DNA of 8,343 nt from the NCBI GenBank assembly GCA_903876615.1, contig CAIRAS010000448.1:1-8343 (forward strand). Direction: 5' to 3'. Numbering within the stretch: position 1 is the first letter of the stretch; every line of letters starts with the position of its first letter. A program made the translations under genes and the position numbers. The DNA comes from an uncultured Holophagaceae bacterium (GTDB lineage Bacteria; Acidobacteriota; Holophagae; Holophagales; Holophagaceae). Of this stretch, positions 1 through 6,754 are shown piece by piece. The notes below the pieces were generated by a model that saw only the letters and a list, made by a program, of their open reading frames with translations, did no database searches and had not been told where the DNA came from.

Positions 1-777
1 GCCACCGGTGATGCGGTGGAAGCCTTCGGGCGTGCGCTCCCCCGTGAGGAAGGGCTTGTCGCGATCGTCGATGTCGGAGGTGATCAGGCGGGCGGAGTCC
101 GCGTCCGTGCGGGCGATGACCAGGGTCGGCACGTCCAGGACGTCAGCGGCCAGGCGGGCAGCGACGAGGGTGCGGATGAAGTGCCCCGTGGGGATGAGGA
201 CCTTGCCGCCCAGGTGACCGCACTTCTTCTCGCTGGAGAGCTGGTCCTCGAAGTGGACGCCTGCGGCGCCCGCCTCGATCATGCCCTTCATCAGCTCGAA
301 GGCGTTGAGGGGTCCGCCGAAACCGGCTTCCGCATCGGCGATGATGGGCAGGAACCAGTCGCGGCTGACGCCACCCTCGCCGTGCTCCACCTGGTCCGCC
401 CGCTGGAGGGCGTTGTTCAGGCGCTTCACCAGGGTGGGGACGGAGTTGGCCGGGTAGAGGCTCTGGTCGGGGTAGCTCTGCCCCGAGCTGTTGGCGTCGG
501 CAGCCACCTGCCAGCCGGAGCAGTAGATGGCCTTGAGGCCGGCCTTGGCCATCTGGACGGCCTGGCCGCCGGTCATGGCACCCAGGGCGCGGGCGGGCTC
601 CTCCTGCTGGACGAGCTTCCAGAGCTTGCGGGCGCCCATCTGGGCGAGGGTGTGGTCGATGCGGACGCTGCCGCGAAGCTTCTTCACGGTGTCGGCGCTG
701 TAGGGGCGGACGATGCCTTCCCAGCGGTTGGCGGAGAAATCATCATCAAGAGCTGGGATGGGGAAGCGGGGGGTCAT
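1..777 (-). CDS. aceA: Isocitrate lyase, N-terminal part (gene runs off the left edge)
   Basis: Cleaves isocitrate to succinate and glyoxylate, the first step of the glyoxylate shunt, letting cells grow on acetate or fatty acids. Only the first 259 codons are present. Seen in the translation: [10 protein letters not shown] near residues 18-27, LRGSV near 34-38, [10 protein letters not shown] at 87-96, [13 protein letters not shown] at 102-114, ADAEAGFGG at 147-155 (metal/substrate region), HFEDQ at 175-179, and the family signature KKCGH at 184-188 with the catalytic Cys186. ARTDAD follows near residue 218. Similarity to Escherichia coli AceA (about 434 residues) is collinear, so roughly 170 residues should lie beyond the window. 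The ATG at 777 is preceded by GAGGTG about 4 bases upstream on the minus strand. The gene is divergent from a RamB/PrpR-type regulator, matching known control of this enzyme. A methylisocitrate-lyase role is less likely because the match is to true isocitrate lyase. Confidence 0.96.
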   Translation of the reverse strand, partial: MTPRFPIPALDDDFSANRWEGIVRPYSADTVKKLRGSVRIDHTLAQMGARKLWKLVQQEEPARALGAMTGGQAVQMAKAGLKAIYCSGWQVAADANSSGQSYPDQSLYPANSVPTLVKRLNNALQRADQVEHGEGGVSRDWFLPIIADAEAGFGGPLNAFELMKGMIEAGAAGVHFEDQLSSEKKCGHLGGKVLIPTGHFIRTLVAARLAADVLDVPTLVIARTDADSARLITSDIDDRDKPFLTGERTPEGFHRITGG

Positions 778-939
778 GGGTCACCTCGGAAGGGGTTGGG
801 AGGGGTTGGGGACTGGTGCTATGTCAAAGATTGACCTATTCTGGATGAAGTCAATGAACCTCAGCATTGATAGGGGTTAAGGCGAAAATTTTTGTCAATT
901 GTCATCATTGATTTTGTAAATTGATGTAAAGGAATGGCC
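778..939. promoter_or_regulatory. Divergent aceA/regulator control region with repeated GTCAAT/ATTGAT motifs
   Basis: This 162-base stretch separates the divergent start codons. It holds a perfect inverted repeat GTCAA-AGA-TTGAC (823-835), GTCAAT at 850-855, ATTGAT at 866-871, GTCAAT at 894-899, ATTGAT at 907-912 and ATTGAT at 920-925. It also holds a near-direct repeat, TTTGTCAATTG (891-901) and TTTGTAAATTG (913-923), offset by 22 bases, about two helical turns. A plausible plus-strand promoter for the regulator is TTGTCA (892-897), 17 bases, TGTAAA (915-920). On the minus strand the overlapping TTGACA (898 to 893) matches a -35 consensus, but no convincing -10 follows. The repeats are seen directly. 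Their role as operator sites for the adjacent regulator, and the autoregulation implied by their overlap with its promoter, are inference. Confidence 0.6.
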
Positions 940-2385
940 ATGCCCTCCACCCCCCCCAGCAAGCCCGCTTCGCGCCTTGGCGCCAAGATCCGCCTCCTCC
1001 GCCGCCAGGAGGGGCTCAACCAGGTGCAGCTCGCCGAGGCCCTTGGCATCAGCCCCAGCTACCTGAACCTCATCGAAAGCAACAAACGGCCCCTCACGGC
1101 CCCCCTGCTCATTCGCCTGGCCCAGCGCTTCCATCTGGACCTCACGGCACTGGCCCCCGAAGAGGACCAGCGCCTGTCGGATGACCTCATGGAGGTCTTC
1201 GGCGACCCGCTCTTCGAAGCCCTCGGCCTCCAGGCCCAGGACGTGCGCGAGCTCGTTCAGAACAGCCCCCAGCTGGCCCGGGGTGTGTTCGAGCTCTATC
1301 GCGCCTACCAGCACACCCAGGACAGCCTGGACACCCTCTCCACCAAGCTCAGCGATGGCCAGGGCTTTGACCCCGAGGCCACGCGCCTGCCTTCCGAAGA
1401 GGTCGGCGACTTCATCCAGCAGGCCATGAACCACTTCCCGGAGCTGGAGGCCGCCGCCGAGGCGCTGTGGACCACGGCCGCCCTCGATCCGGACAACCCC
1501 TTCCCGGGCCTGGTGGCCGCCTGCGAGGCCCGGGGCCTCCAGGTGCGCGTCCACCGGGTCTCGGACTACCCCGGCCTGCTGCGCCGCTACGACCCGGACC
1601 GGCGCAGCATCAGCCTCTCGGAGCTGCTGACCCAGCGCAGCCGCAGCTTTCAGTTGGCCCACCAGCTGGCCCTGCTGGAGCACGGTGCGCTCCTGGACCG
1701 CCTCGCGGAGCATCCCCTGCTGCGCACGCAGGCCTCCCGGGCCCTGGCGCGGGTGGCGCTGGCCAACTACTTCGCCAGCGCCGTGCTCATGCCCTACGAG
1801 CCCTTCCTGCGGGCCGCCCGGACCGAGCGCTACGACATCGACATCCTCGCCCGGCGCTTCCAGTCCAGCTTCGAGCAGGTCTGCCACCGCCTCACGACCA
1901 TGCGCCGCCCGGGCCTGGAGGGCGTGCCCTTCCACTTCCTGCGCATTGACATCGCCGGCAACATCTCCAAGAGTTTCTCCGCCTCGGGCATCCGCTTCGC
2001 GCGCTTCTCCGGTGCCTGCCCCCGCTGGAACGCCCACGCGGCCTTCCTCACGCCGGGCCTGATCCGCACCCAGATCAGCGAGATGCCCGACGGCCGCAAG
2101 TACTTCTGCATCGCCCGCACCCTCCAGAAGGACACGGGCGGCTACCGGGGCCAGCACGCCATGCAGGCCGTGGGCCTGGGCTGCGAGATGGGCTACGCCA
2201 AGGACCTGATCTACGCCGACGGCCTGCGCCTGGACCAGCCGCCGGTCCCTATCGGCGTCACCTGCCGCCTCTGCGAGCGCACGGACTGCGAGCAGCGCGC
2301 GTTCCCGCCCCTCCAGCAGGCCTTCAAGATCGAGGAGAACCTGCGCCGGACGAGCTTCTACGCTCGCATTGAGGGCGACTCCTGA
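940..2385 (+). CDS. XRE-family acyl-CoA/acetate metabolism regulator (RamB/PrpR/ScfR type, IrrE-like and DUF2083 domains)
   Basis: Likely transcriptional regulator of the divergent isocitrate lyase gene. Domains, numbered from Met at 940 (481 residues): XRE helix-turn-helix at about 12-70, with ISPSYLNLIESNKRPL as the recognition region; a middle IrrE/ImmA-like domain whose peptidase helix reads FQLAHQLALLEH (His241) and lacks the HExxH zinc motif, as is usual in this subfamily; and a C-terminal DUF2083-type domain with CRLCERTDC (Cys442, 445, 450) plus Cys415 in GLGCEMGY. Relatives RamB and PrpR of actinobacteria control glyoxylate and methylcitrate genes, and mycobacterial PrpR binds an iron-sulfur cluster; by analogy this protein may sense acyl-CoA or redox state. 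An ATG at 934 is also in frame, but AAAGGA (928-933) abuts it and sits 6 bases from 940, so 940 is preferred. Regulation is probably autogenous through the motif-rich upstream region. Confidence 0.9.
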   Translation: MPSTPPSKPASRLGAKIRLLRRQEGLNQVQLAEALGISPSYLNLIESNKRPLTAPLLIRLAQRFHLDLTALAPEEDQRLSDDLMEVFGDPLFEALGLQAQDVRELVQNSPQLARGVFELYRAYQHTQDSLDTLSTKLSDGQGFDPEATRLPSEEVGDFIQQAMNHFPELEAAAEALWTTAALDPDNPFPGLVAACEARGLQVRVHRVSDYPGLLRRYDPDRRSISLSELLTQRSRSFQLAHQLALLEHGALLDRLAEHPLLRTQASRALARVALANYFASAVLMPYEPFLRAARTERYDIDILARRFQSSFEQVCHRLTTMRRPGLEGVPFHFLRIDIAGNISKSFSASGIRFARFSGACPRWNAHAAFLTPGLIRTQISEMPDGRKYFCIARTLQKDTGGYRGQHAMQAVGLGCEMGYAKDLIYADGLRLDQPPVPIGVTCRLCERTDCEQRAFPPLQQAFKIEENLRRTSFYARIEGDS

Positions 2386-2401
2386 TCAGAAACGAGGTGC
2401 T

Positions 2402-2438
2402 TATTGAAAATCTAACATTCAATGTTATATTTTCAATA
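2402..2438. promoter_or_regulatory. 37-bp near-perfect palindrome containing a leaderless promoter
   Basis: The sequence pairs about a centre at 2420: left arm 2402-2419, right arm 2421-2438, 17 of 18 positions complementary (only C2412/T2428 fails). The left arm begins TATTGAAAAT and the right arm ends ATTTTCAATA. A promoter lies inside it: TTGAAA (2404-2409), 16 bases, TATATT (2426-2431). Six bases after the -10 comes A2438, the first base of the ATPase start codon, so transcription would begin at or next to the start codon. No Shine-Dalgarno sequence is present. The block is strikingly AT-rich amid GC-rich DNA. An operator for a dimeric repressor, possibly tied to the ATPase itself, is inferred. 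As the predicted start lies at its end, an RNA hairpin in the transcript is unlikely. Confidence 0.7.
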
Positions 2439-3661
2439 TGTACAAGCGGAACCTATTCGCAGCCATGCAACGGGCCCTGGGAGACACACCCGTGGTTTTC
2501 GTAGCTGGTGCTCGCCAAACAGGAAAGAGCACGCTAGTCCAAGGCCTTGAAGGCGAGTTTGTCTACCGGACCTTCGATGATCTGAGCGTCCTGGCTGCGG
2601 CCCAGGCCGACCCGGTCGGCTTCATCGACAGCCTAGGTGCCACCGCCATCCTGGACGAAATCCAGCGGGTTCCCGAACTCTTGCTGCCGATTAAGGCCAC
2701 CGTGGATCGAGATCGGCGTCCGGGGCGATTTGTTCTGACGGGATCGGCAAAGGTGCTGGCACTGCCCAAGGTGGCAGAGAGCCTAGCGGGGCGTATGGAG
2801 GTCCTGACCCTCTGGCCCCTCGCCCAGTCCGAATTGGCGGCTACGCAGCCTGGCTTCGTGGATGCCTGCTTTCAGGGCCGCCCCGAACAGCTCCGGATCC
2901 CTTCAATTGAACGCAGTGCGCTCCTGGACAGTATCGCTGCCGGAGGCTACCCCGAAGCCCTCTCGCGGGGTATCTCTGAGTCCAGGACTCGCTGGTTCGA
3001 CGCTTACCTCCAGACCCTCATCCAGCGGGACGTCCGTGATCTCGCGGCCATCGAAGGGCTCGCCCAACTGCCACGACTGCTGAGCCTGGTCGCGGCCCGC
3101 ACGGGCAGTCCCATGAATGTTGCTGACCTGGGGCGCACCCTCGGTCTGGGCCAGGTGACGCTGCGGCGCTACCTGACCCTCTTTGAGACCCTCTTCCTGC
3201 TGGTGCAACTGCCGCCATGGTTCGAAAACCTCGGAAAGCGGCTGGCCAAGACCCCCAAGCTCTATCTCAACGATCCGGGTCTCCTGCTGCACCTCCTGGG
3301 CGCTGACCCCGGAGGGCTGCGCCAGTCCCCGGTCCTCGGGGCCATCGTTGAATCCTTCGCCGTGATGGAACTAGTCAAGACCGCACCATGGTCCAGGGCA
3401 CGGCCCAGCCTGTTCCACATGCGGACGAGTACGGGCACCGAGGTGGACGTGATCCTCGAGGACCGAAGCCGCCGCCTAGTCGGCATCGAGGTGAAGGCTT
3501 CCCAAACGGTGGGCGCTTCCGATTTCCAAGGGCTGCGGATGATGAAGACTCTGGTCGGCGACCGCTTCAGTTGCGGTGTCGTGCTCTACACCGGCAAAGA
3601 GGTCCTGCCCTTCGGCCCTGGGCTCTGGGCACTGCCCCTTTCTGCGCTCTGGGCACGGTAG
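2438..3661 (+). CDS. AAA-type ATPase with DUF4143 C-terminal domain (PD-(D/E)XK-like)
   Basis: Soluble ATP-binding protein of the widespread but poorly understood AAA_14/DUF4143 family; the cellular role is unknown. Seen in 407 residues: the family N-terminus MYKRNL, Walker A GARQTGKST (24-32), Walker B AILDEIQR with Asp73-Glu74, sensor-like RFVLTGSA (97-104), then a helical DUF4143 region from about 185. Near the end, GTEVDV (Glu335, Asp337) and GIEVK (Glu351, Lys353) fit the D...ExK core of the PD-(D/E)XK nuclease fold. Length is normal for the family and all ATP-binding motifs are intact. The start at 2438 is set by the family N-terminus despite the missing Shine-Dalgarno. Codon use differs from neighbours: six Leu CTA codons, with none noticed in the preceding regulator, suggesting transfer. 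It stands alone, convergent with the acyltransferase (7 bases between stop codons). No antitoxin-like partner is present. Confidence 0.88.
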   Translation: MYKRNLFAAMQRALGDTPVVFVAGARQTGKSTLVQGLEGEFVYRTFDDLSVLAAAQADPVGFIDSLGATAILDEIQRVPELLLPIKATVDRDRRPGRFVLTGSAKVLALPKVAESLAGRMEVLTLWPLAQSELAATQPGFVDACFQGRPEQLRIPSIERSALLDSIAAGGYPEALSRGISESRTRWFDAYLQTLIQRDVRDLAAIEGLAQLPRLLSLVAARTGSPMNVADLGRTLGLGQVTLRRYLTLFETLFLLVQLPPWFENLGKRLAKTPKLYLNDPGLLLHLLGADPGGLRQSPVLGAIVESFAVMELVKTAPWSRARPSLFHMRTSTGTEVDVILEDRSRRLVGIEVKASQTVGASDFQGLRMMKTLVGDRFSCGVVLYTGKEVLPFGPGLWALPLSALWAR

Positions 3662-3668
3662 AACAGGC

Positions 3669-4715
3669 TCAGCCCCGCCCCAGCCGTCCCACCGGCTCTT
3701 CGATCCAGCGGTGGACGGCGGCGGCAGCCACCAGGGCCAACCCCAGGGCCAAGCCGAAACCCAGCTGCCCGGAGACATGCGGCGCCACCAGCTTCATGGT
3801 GAAGGGGTGAATGAGGTAGAGGCCGAAGCTCCAGGCGCCGAGCCGCGTGAGGGCCTTGCCCAGCCAGCCTGGTTCCTGGTGGCGGGTGAAGGCCGCCAGG
3901 GCCACGAGGATCGTCACCACCAGCAGGTAGCGGTAGCGCAGCCAGCCCGTGAGCGCCGTCAGGTGGTCGAAGAACTGGGGGACAGGCCGCAGCAGCAGCC
4001 AGAGCATGGGCAAGGCCAGCAGCAGCGCGACCTTGGGATCCAGCCGCTCCTCGGTGCGCTCGTGGAGCCCTGCGAGCAGGCCGCCCCAAGCCAGGAGGAA
4101 GAGCTGGTTGGGCGCCAGCACGTAGGTGTGAAAGCGGTTCCACTGGGGCTCGGCCATGATGCCGTGGAGCGTTGAGGGCAGGCTCCACAACCAGAGGCCC
4201 AAGGCCAGCGCCACCAGGAAGGCCAGCCCGCCCTTGTCCCGCAGCCAAGCCAGGGCGGGATAGACAAAGTAGAGCAGCGAGACCAGGCCCACGTACCACC
4301 CGCCGGTCACCAGGGCGTGGTTGGGGTGGAAGGCTCCGAAGGTGAGGGTGACGTTCTCCAGCAGGAAGCGCGGTGTGGGATCAGGCCCCATGCCCAGGTG
4401 GAACGCGAGGTTCAGGCCGCAGGCCAGGTAGAAGACCGGCGCCAGGCGCAGGAACCGGCGCAGCCAGAAGCGGCCCAGCCCTTCCTGCTGGACACGCTGC
4501 CAGGAAGCCGTGCGGAACAGCAGGAAGCCGCTGAGGACGAAGAAGGCCGACACGCTGTAGTTGCCGATCTTGGCCGTGGCCATGTTCATGCCGGAACCGG
4601 ACCGCGTCAGGTCGAACCACACGCTGAGGTGATAGACCGCCACGCTGAGGGCCAGGACGCCCCGCAGGGGGTCCAGCAGGCCCAGGCGCCCCGCGGGCCT
4701 AGCGGTAGCGGACAA
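3669..4715 (-). CDS. Acyltransferase 3 family membrane protein (OafA/YrhL-like)
   Basis: Integral membrane acyltransferase, of the family that O-acetylates or otherwise acylates surface sugars such as lipopolysaccharide O-antigen, capsule or peptidoglycan; the substrate is not readable here. In 348 residues the N-terminal signature reads LLDPLRGVLALSVAVYHL (13-30) with the conserved His29 and Arg18, followed by FFVLSGFLLF near residue 60 and a series of hydrophobic segments consistent with about ten membrane helices, ending IHPFTMKLV and WIEEPVGR. There is no extra periplasmic SGNH domain. The only workable start is TTG at 4715, because an in-frame TGA lies six codons upstream and the next candidates cut the signature. 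This start lies 17 bases inside the end of purM and has no clear Shine-Dalgarno, so translational coupling to purM is likely. It ends convergent with the ATPase. Confidence 0.88.
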   Translation of the reverse strand: MSATARPAGRLGLLDPLRGVLALSVAVYHLSVWFDLTRSGSGMNMATAKIGNYSVSAFFVLSGFLLFRTASWQRVQQEGLGRFWLRRFLRLAPVFYLACGLNLAFHLGMGPDPTPRFLLENVTLTFGAFHPNHALVTGGWYVGLVSLLYFVYPALAWLRDKGGLAFLVALALGLWLWSLPSTLHGIMAEPQWNRFHTYVLAPNQLFLLAWGGLLAGLHERTEERLDPKVALLLALPMLWLLLRPVPQFFDHLTALTGWLRYRYLLVVTILVALAAFTRHQEPGWLGKALTRLGAWSFGLYLIHPFTMKLVAPHVSGQLGFGLALGLALVAAAAVHRWIEEPVGRLGRG

Positions 4716-5736
4716 GGCCCGAACCCGCGGTCAGGCGCCCCAGAATCCAGGCGGGTTCTTCGGCCTCGTGGAGCTGGTCGAGCACACTCGCTGCCAGCTC
4801 CGCCTTCGCCACCAGCACCATCCCCACCCCCAGGTTCAGGGCCTGGCGGGCGTCGTCGAGCCCCAGGCCACCCTTCTCCATGAGGAAGCGGAACAGGGCG
4901 GGGATCTGCCAGCTGGCGGTGTCGATCTCGGCGTCGAGGGACTTCGGCAGCACGCGGGGGAGGTTGTCCGTCAGGCCGCCCCCGGTGATGTGGGCCATGG
5001 CCACCAGCCTGCCCGCCTTGACCAGCGGCAGCACCGGCGCCAGGTAGCTGCGGTGGATGGCCAGCAGGGCCTGGCCCACGGTGAGGCCGGTCCCGGGCAG
5101 GGGATCATTCACTTCAAGCTGCTCGAGCTCGAAACAGACCTTGCGGGCCAGGGAATAGCCATTGGTGTGCAGGCCCGAGCTGGGCAGGCCGATGAGGACA
5201 TCGCCCGCACTCATGGCCTCAAGGCGGGGCAGCAGGTCGGCTTCGTCCACGACTCCCACGATGGTGCCCGCCACGTCCACCTCGCCCTCGGCATACACGC
5301 CGGGCATCTCGGCCAGCTCGCCGCCGATGAGGGCCGCGCCCGCGGCCTGGCAGGCGGTGGCCATCCCCAGGACGATCTGCTCGATGACCTCAGGCTCCAG
5401 CTGCTGGGCGGCGATGTAGTCCAGGAAGAAGAGAGGCCGGGCCCCCTGGACCAGGATGTCGTTGATGCAGTGGTTCACCAGGTCCTGGCCCACGGTGTCC
5501 CAGATGCCGGCCCGCCGGGCCACCTTCATCTTGGTGCCAACGCCATCCATGCTGCTCACAAGGATTGGCTTGGCCTCGGGGAAGCGGGCGTCGAAGAGCC
5601 CGCCGAAGAGGCCGATGTCGCTGCGGACGCCCGGGGTCTTGGTGGCCTTGACGTGGGGCTTGATGCGCCGGAGGGCCTCGTCCTGGCGGCTGATGTCGAC
5701 GCCGCTGGACGCGTAACTGACCTTCTTTTCGCTCAT
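4699..5736 (-). CDS. purM: Phosphoribosylformylglycinamidine cyclo-ligase (AIR synthetase)
   Basis: Fifth step of purine synthesis: ATP-dependent closure of formylglycinamidine ribonucleotide to aminoimidazole ribonucleotide, in the cytoplasm. The protein is 345 residues from the ATG at 5736, the same length as E. coli PurM. Motifs seen in order: VSYASSGVDI near the N-terminus, SSMDGVGTKMKVA, NHCINDILVQGARPLFFLDY, LIGGELAEMPGVY, the signature GLPSSGLHTNGYSLAR, and HITGGGLTDNLPRVLP. The frame stays open 18 codons further upstream, but 5736 is preferred because GGGAG sits about 6 bases before it and the protein then starts MSEKKVSYASSGVD as in the family. It is transcribed leftward into the overlapping acyltransferase gene. 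The 89-base gap to the divergent gene at 5826 should hold its promoter, though no strong box is visible. No purine riboswitch or PurR-like palindrome was recognised. Confidence 0.97.
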   Translation of the reverse strand: MSEKKVSYASSGVDISRQDEALRRIKPHVKATKTPGVRSDIGLFGGLFDARFPEAKPILVSSMDGVGTKMKVARRAGIWDTVGQDLVNHCINDILVQGARPLFFLDYIAAQQLEPEVIEQIVLGMATACQAAGAALIGGELAEMPGVYAEGEVDVAGTIVGVVDEADLLPRLEAMSAGDVLIGLPSSGLHTNGYSLARKVCFELEQLEVNDPLPGTGLTVGQALLAIHRSYLAPVLPLVKAGRLVAMAHITGGGLTDNLPRVLPKSLDAEIDTASWQIPALFRFLMEKGGLGLDDARQALNLGVGMVLVAKAELAASVLDQLHEAEEPAWILGRLTAGSGLVRYR

Positions 5737-5810
5737 CGCCACTCCCGGGTCCCTCATGATCCCATAGGCATCTCTTGGGACCGGGAGCAAACCTTCCGCC
5801 CGAAAAGACC

Positions 5811-5816
5811 TATATT
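5811..5816 (+). promoter_or_regulatory. -10-like box just before the Ala-rich gene
   Basis: TATATT matches five of six consensus positions and lies 9 bases before the ATG at 5826, so a start here would give a leader of only a few bases. No good -35 is present at the right distance (the bases there read CAAACC). The same -10 hexamer occurs in the ATPase promoter. Weak evidence only. Confidence 0.25.
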
Positions 5817-5825
5817 GGGAATGTC

Positions 5826-6503
5826 ATGGACGCCTTCGCCATCAGCCCCCTCGGCACCTACGGCCTCAAGCCGCCAGCCACCGTGCTGGCGCCCCCGAAG
5901 GTCCAGGCCAACGCCCAGGATGCGACCAGTGCCGGGGTCCAGCGTCTGGCGCAAGAGCTGGCCCAGGGCTTGTTCCGCCAGAGCCTGCAGGCCGCGGCCC
6001 TCGCCCCCATCGCCGAGCCAACTGCGGCTCTCCCGAGCTTCCACTCAACCGCCACCGCCGCCCTCCTGGCTTCCTTGAGCGCCCCGCAGGCCTCCGCAAC
6101 GGCGGCGGAACCCAGCTCCGCAACCACCGCCCTTTCAGCCGCCCAGGCCTCGGAACCAACGCAGCCCACCACCACCGCCAGCCAGACCCTGCCGCAGGAC
6201 TTCGGCGCCCTCCAAGACACGTTCCAGACCGGGACCAGCGTGGACTTCGCGCTCCAGACGGCGCTGCGCTTCGGGGCCGGCGTGGTCACTCCGGCAGGCC
6301 AGACCAGTCTGCCTGGAGAGCTGGGCGCGGGCCTGGTCCGGGATCCCGCTGCCGTGCCCCGCCTGAGGAACCTCCAGCCCAACGCCGGCGGACCGGGACC
6401 CGAGGCCTTCGCCCAGGCCCAGACCCAGCTCGATCGGGTGCTGCGGACCTACATCACCCCGCCGGTCACCGAGGTGGCCCCCCAACTGGACCTCCTGGCC
6501 TGA
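5826..6503 (+). CDS. Uncharacterised Ala/Pro/Thr-rich protein
   Basis: No family is recognised. From the ATG at 5826 the protein has 225 residues. The N-terminus reads MDAFAISPLGTYGLKPP with no signal peptide or membrane segment. Residues about 30-60 may form a short helix (VQRLAQELAQGLFRQSLQAAAL). A low-complexity linker rich in Ala, Ser, Thr and Pro spans about 65-120. A more ordered part follows (DFGALQDTFQTGTSVDFALQTALRFG), and the tail holds another possible helix ending DLLA. There are no Cys residues. High GC at third codon positions supports coding. GGGA (5817-5820) lies 5 bases before the start and the -10-like TATATT just upstream. The frame is open to 5775, but that extension has poor codon use. 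The gene diverges from purM and converges, with 10 bases between stops, on the small membrane-protein gene. A structural, exported or motility-linked role is possible but unsupported. Confidence 0.75.
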   Translation: MDAFAISPLGTYGLKPPATVLAPPKVQANAQDATSAGVQRLAQELAQGLFRQSLQAAALAPIAEPTAALPSFHSTATAALLASLSAPQASATAAEPSSATTALSAAQASEPTQPTTTASQTLPQDFGALQDTFQTGTSVDFALQTALRFGAGVVTPAGQTSLPGELGAGLVRDPAAVPRLRNLQPNAGGPGPEAFAQAQTQLDRVLRTYITPPVTEVAPQLDLLA

Positions 6504-6513
6504 GGGCCCCAGG

Positions 6514-6642
6514 TCAGTCGAACAGGATCCAGAGCAGCGCCAGGGTGACCGCCAGGATGCCGGCCGCGAGGAACAGCCGCTCCAGGGGCGGCGCCGGGGG
6601 TTCCCGGAGGGTGGGGGCGGGGAGGTCAGGGTGATGGGGCAT
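6514..6642 (-). CDS. Small tail-anchored membrane protein (42 residues)
   Basis: No family is recognised. From the ATG at 6642 the product has 42 residues: a short Pro-rich N-terminal half (MPHHPDLPAPTLREPPAPP) and one C-terminal hydrophobic helix (LFLAAGILAVTLALLWILF) ending in Asp. That layout suggests a single-span protein with its N-terminus in the cytoplasm. A GTG at 6696 would add 18 residues, but those codons lack the GC-ending bias that begins right after the ATG, so the shorter form is preferred. Neither start has a clear Shine-Dalgarno, which lowers confidence. It converges with the Ala-rich gene ending at 6503. Coding is supported mainly by the clean membrane helix and codon use. 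Confidence 0.5.
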   Translation of the reverse strand: MPHHPDLPAPTLREPPAPPLERLFLAAGILAVTLALLWILFD

Positions 6643-6754
6643 GGGCGGCTCTGTCTGCAAGAGAGTCGGTCCATCGACGATTGGTTGAGCCTTCACTGAA
6701 AACGCTCATCCCTTGGGTGCGTTCAGCCGATACGGGGTAGGGGAGGGAGGGTCC

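Noticed and set aside
16..834. Plus-strand open frame opposite isocitrate lyase
   Set aside because: The minus strand encodes isocitrate lyase with the KKCGH signature; the plus frame has no family features.
895..2157. Long open frame antisense to the regulator, 420 codons on the minus strand
   Set aside because: It mirrors the GC-rich regulator gene, which has clear domains. The antisense product has no recognisable motif and biased Gly/Ala/Glu composition typical of shadows.
2438..3661. Toxin-antitoxin module including the DUF4143 ATPase
   Set aside because: No small partner gene lies upstream or downstream; the neighbours are a metabolic regulator and a convergent acyltransferase gene.
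4768..6078. Long plus-strand open frame opposite purM, 436 codons
   Set aside because: It lies opposite purM, whose motifs are unmistakable, and runs on out of frame into the next gene. His/Gln/Gly-rich shadow composition.
6491..6512. Inverted repeat between the convergent stops at 6503 and 6514
   Set aside because: CCTGG/CCAGG arms need a bulge and there is no T tract, so it was not called as a terminator.
6726..6733. GCCGATAC, resembling the flagellar sigma-28 -10 box GCCGATAA
   Set aside because: No TAAA-type -35 element at the needed spacing (the bases at 6707-6710 read CATC). A single box is weak evidence.
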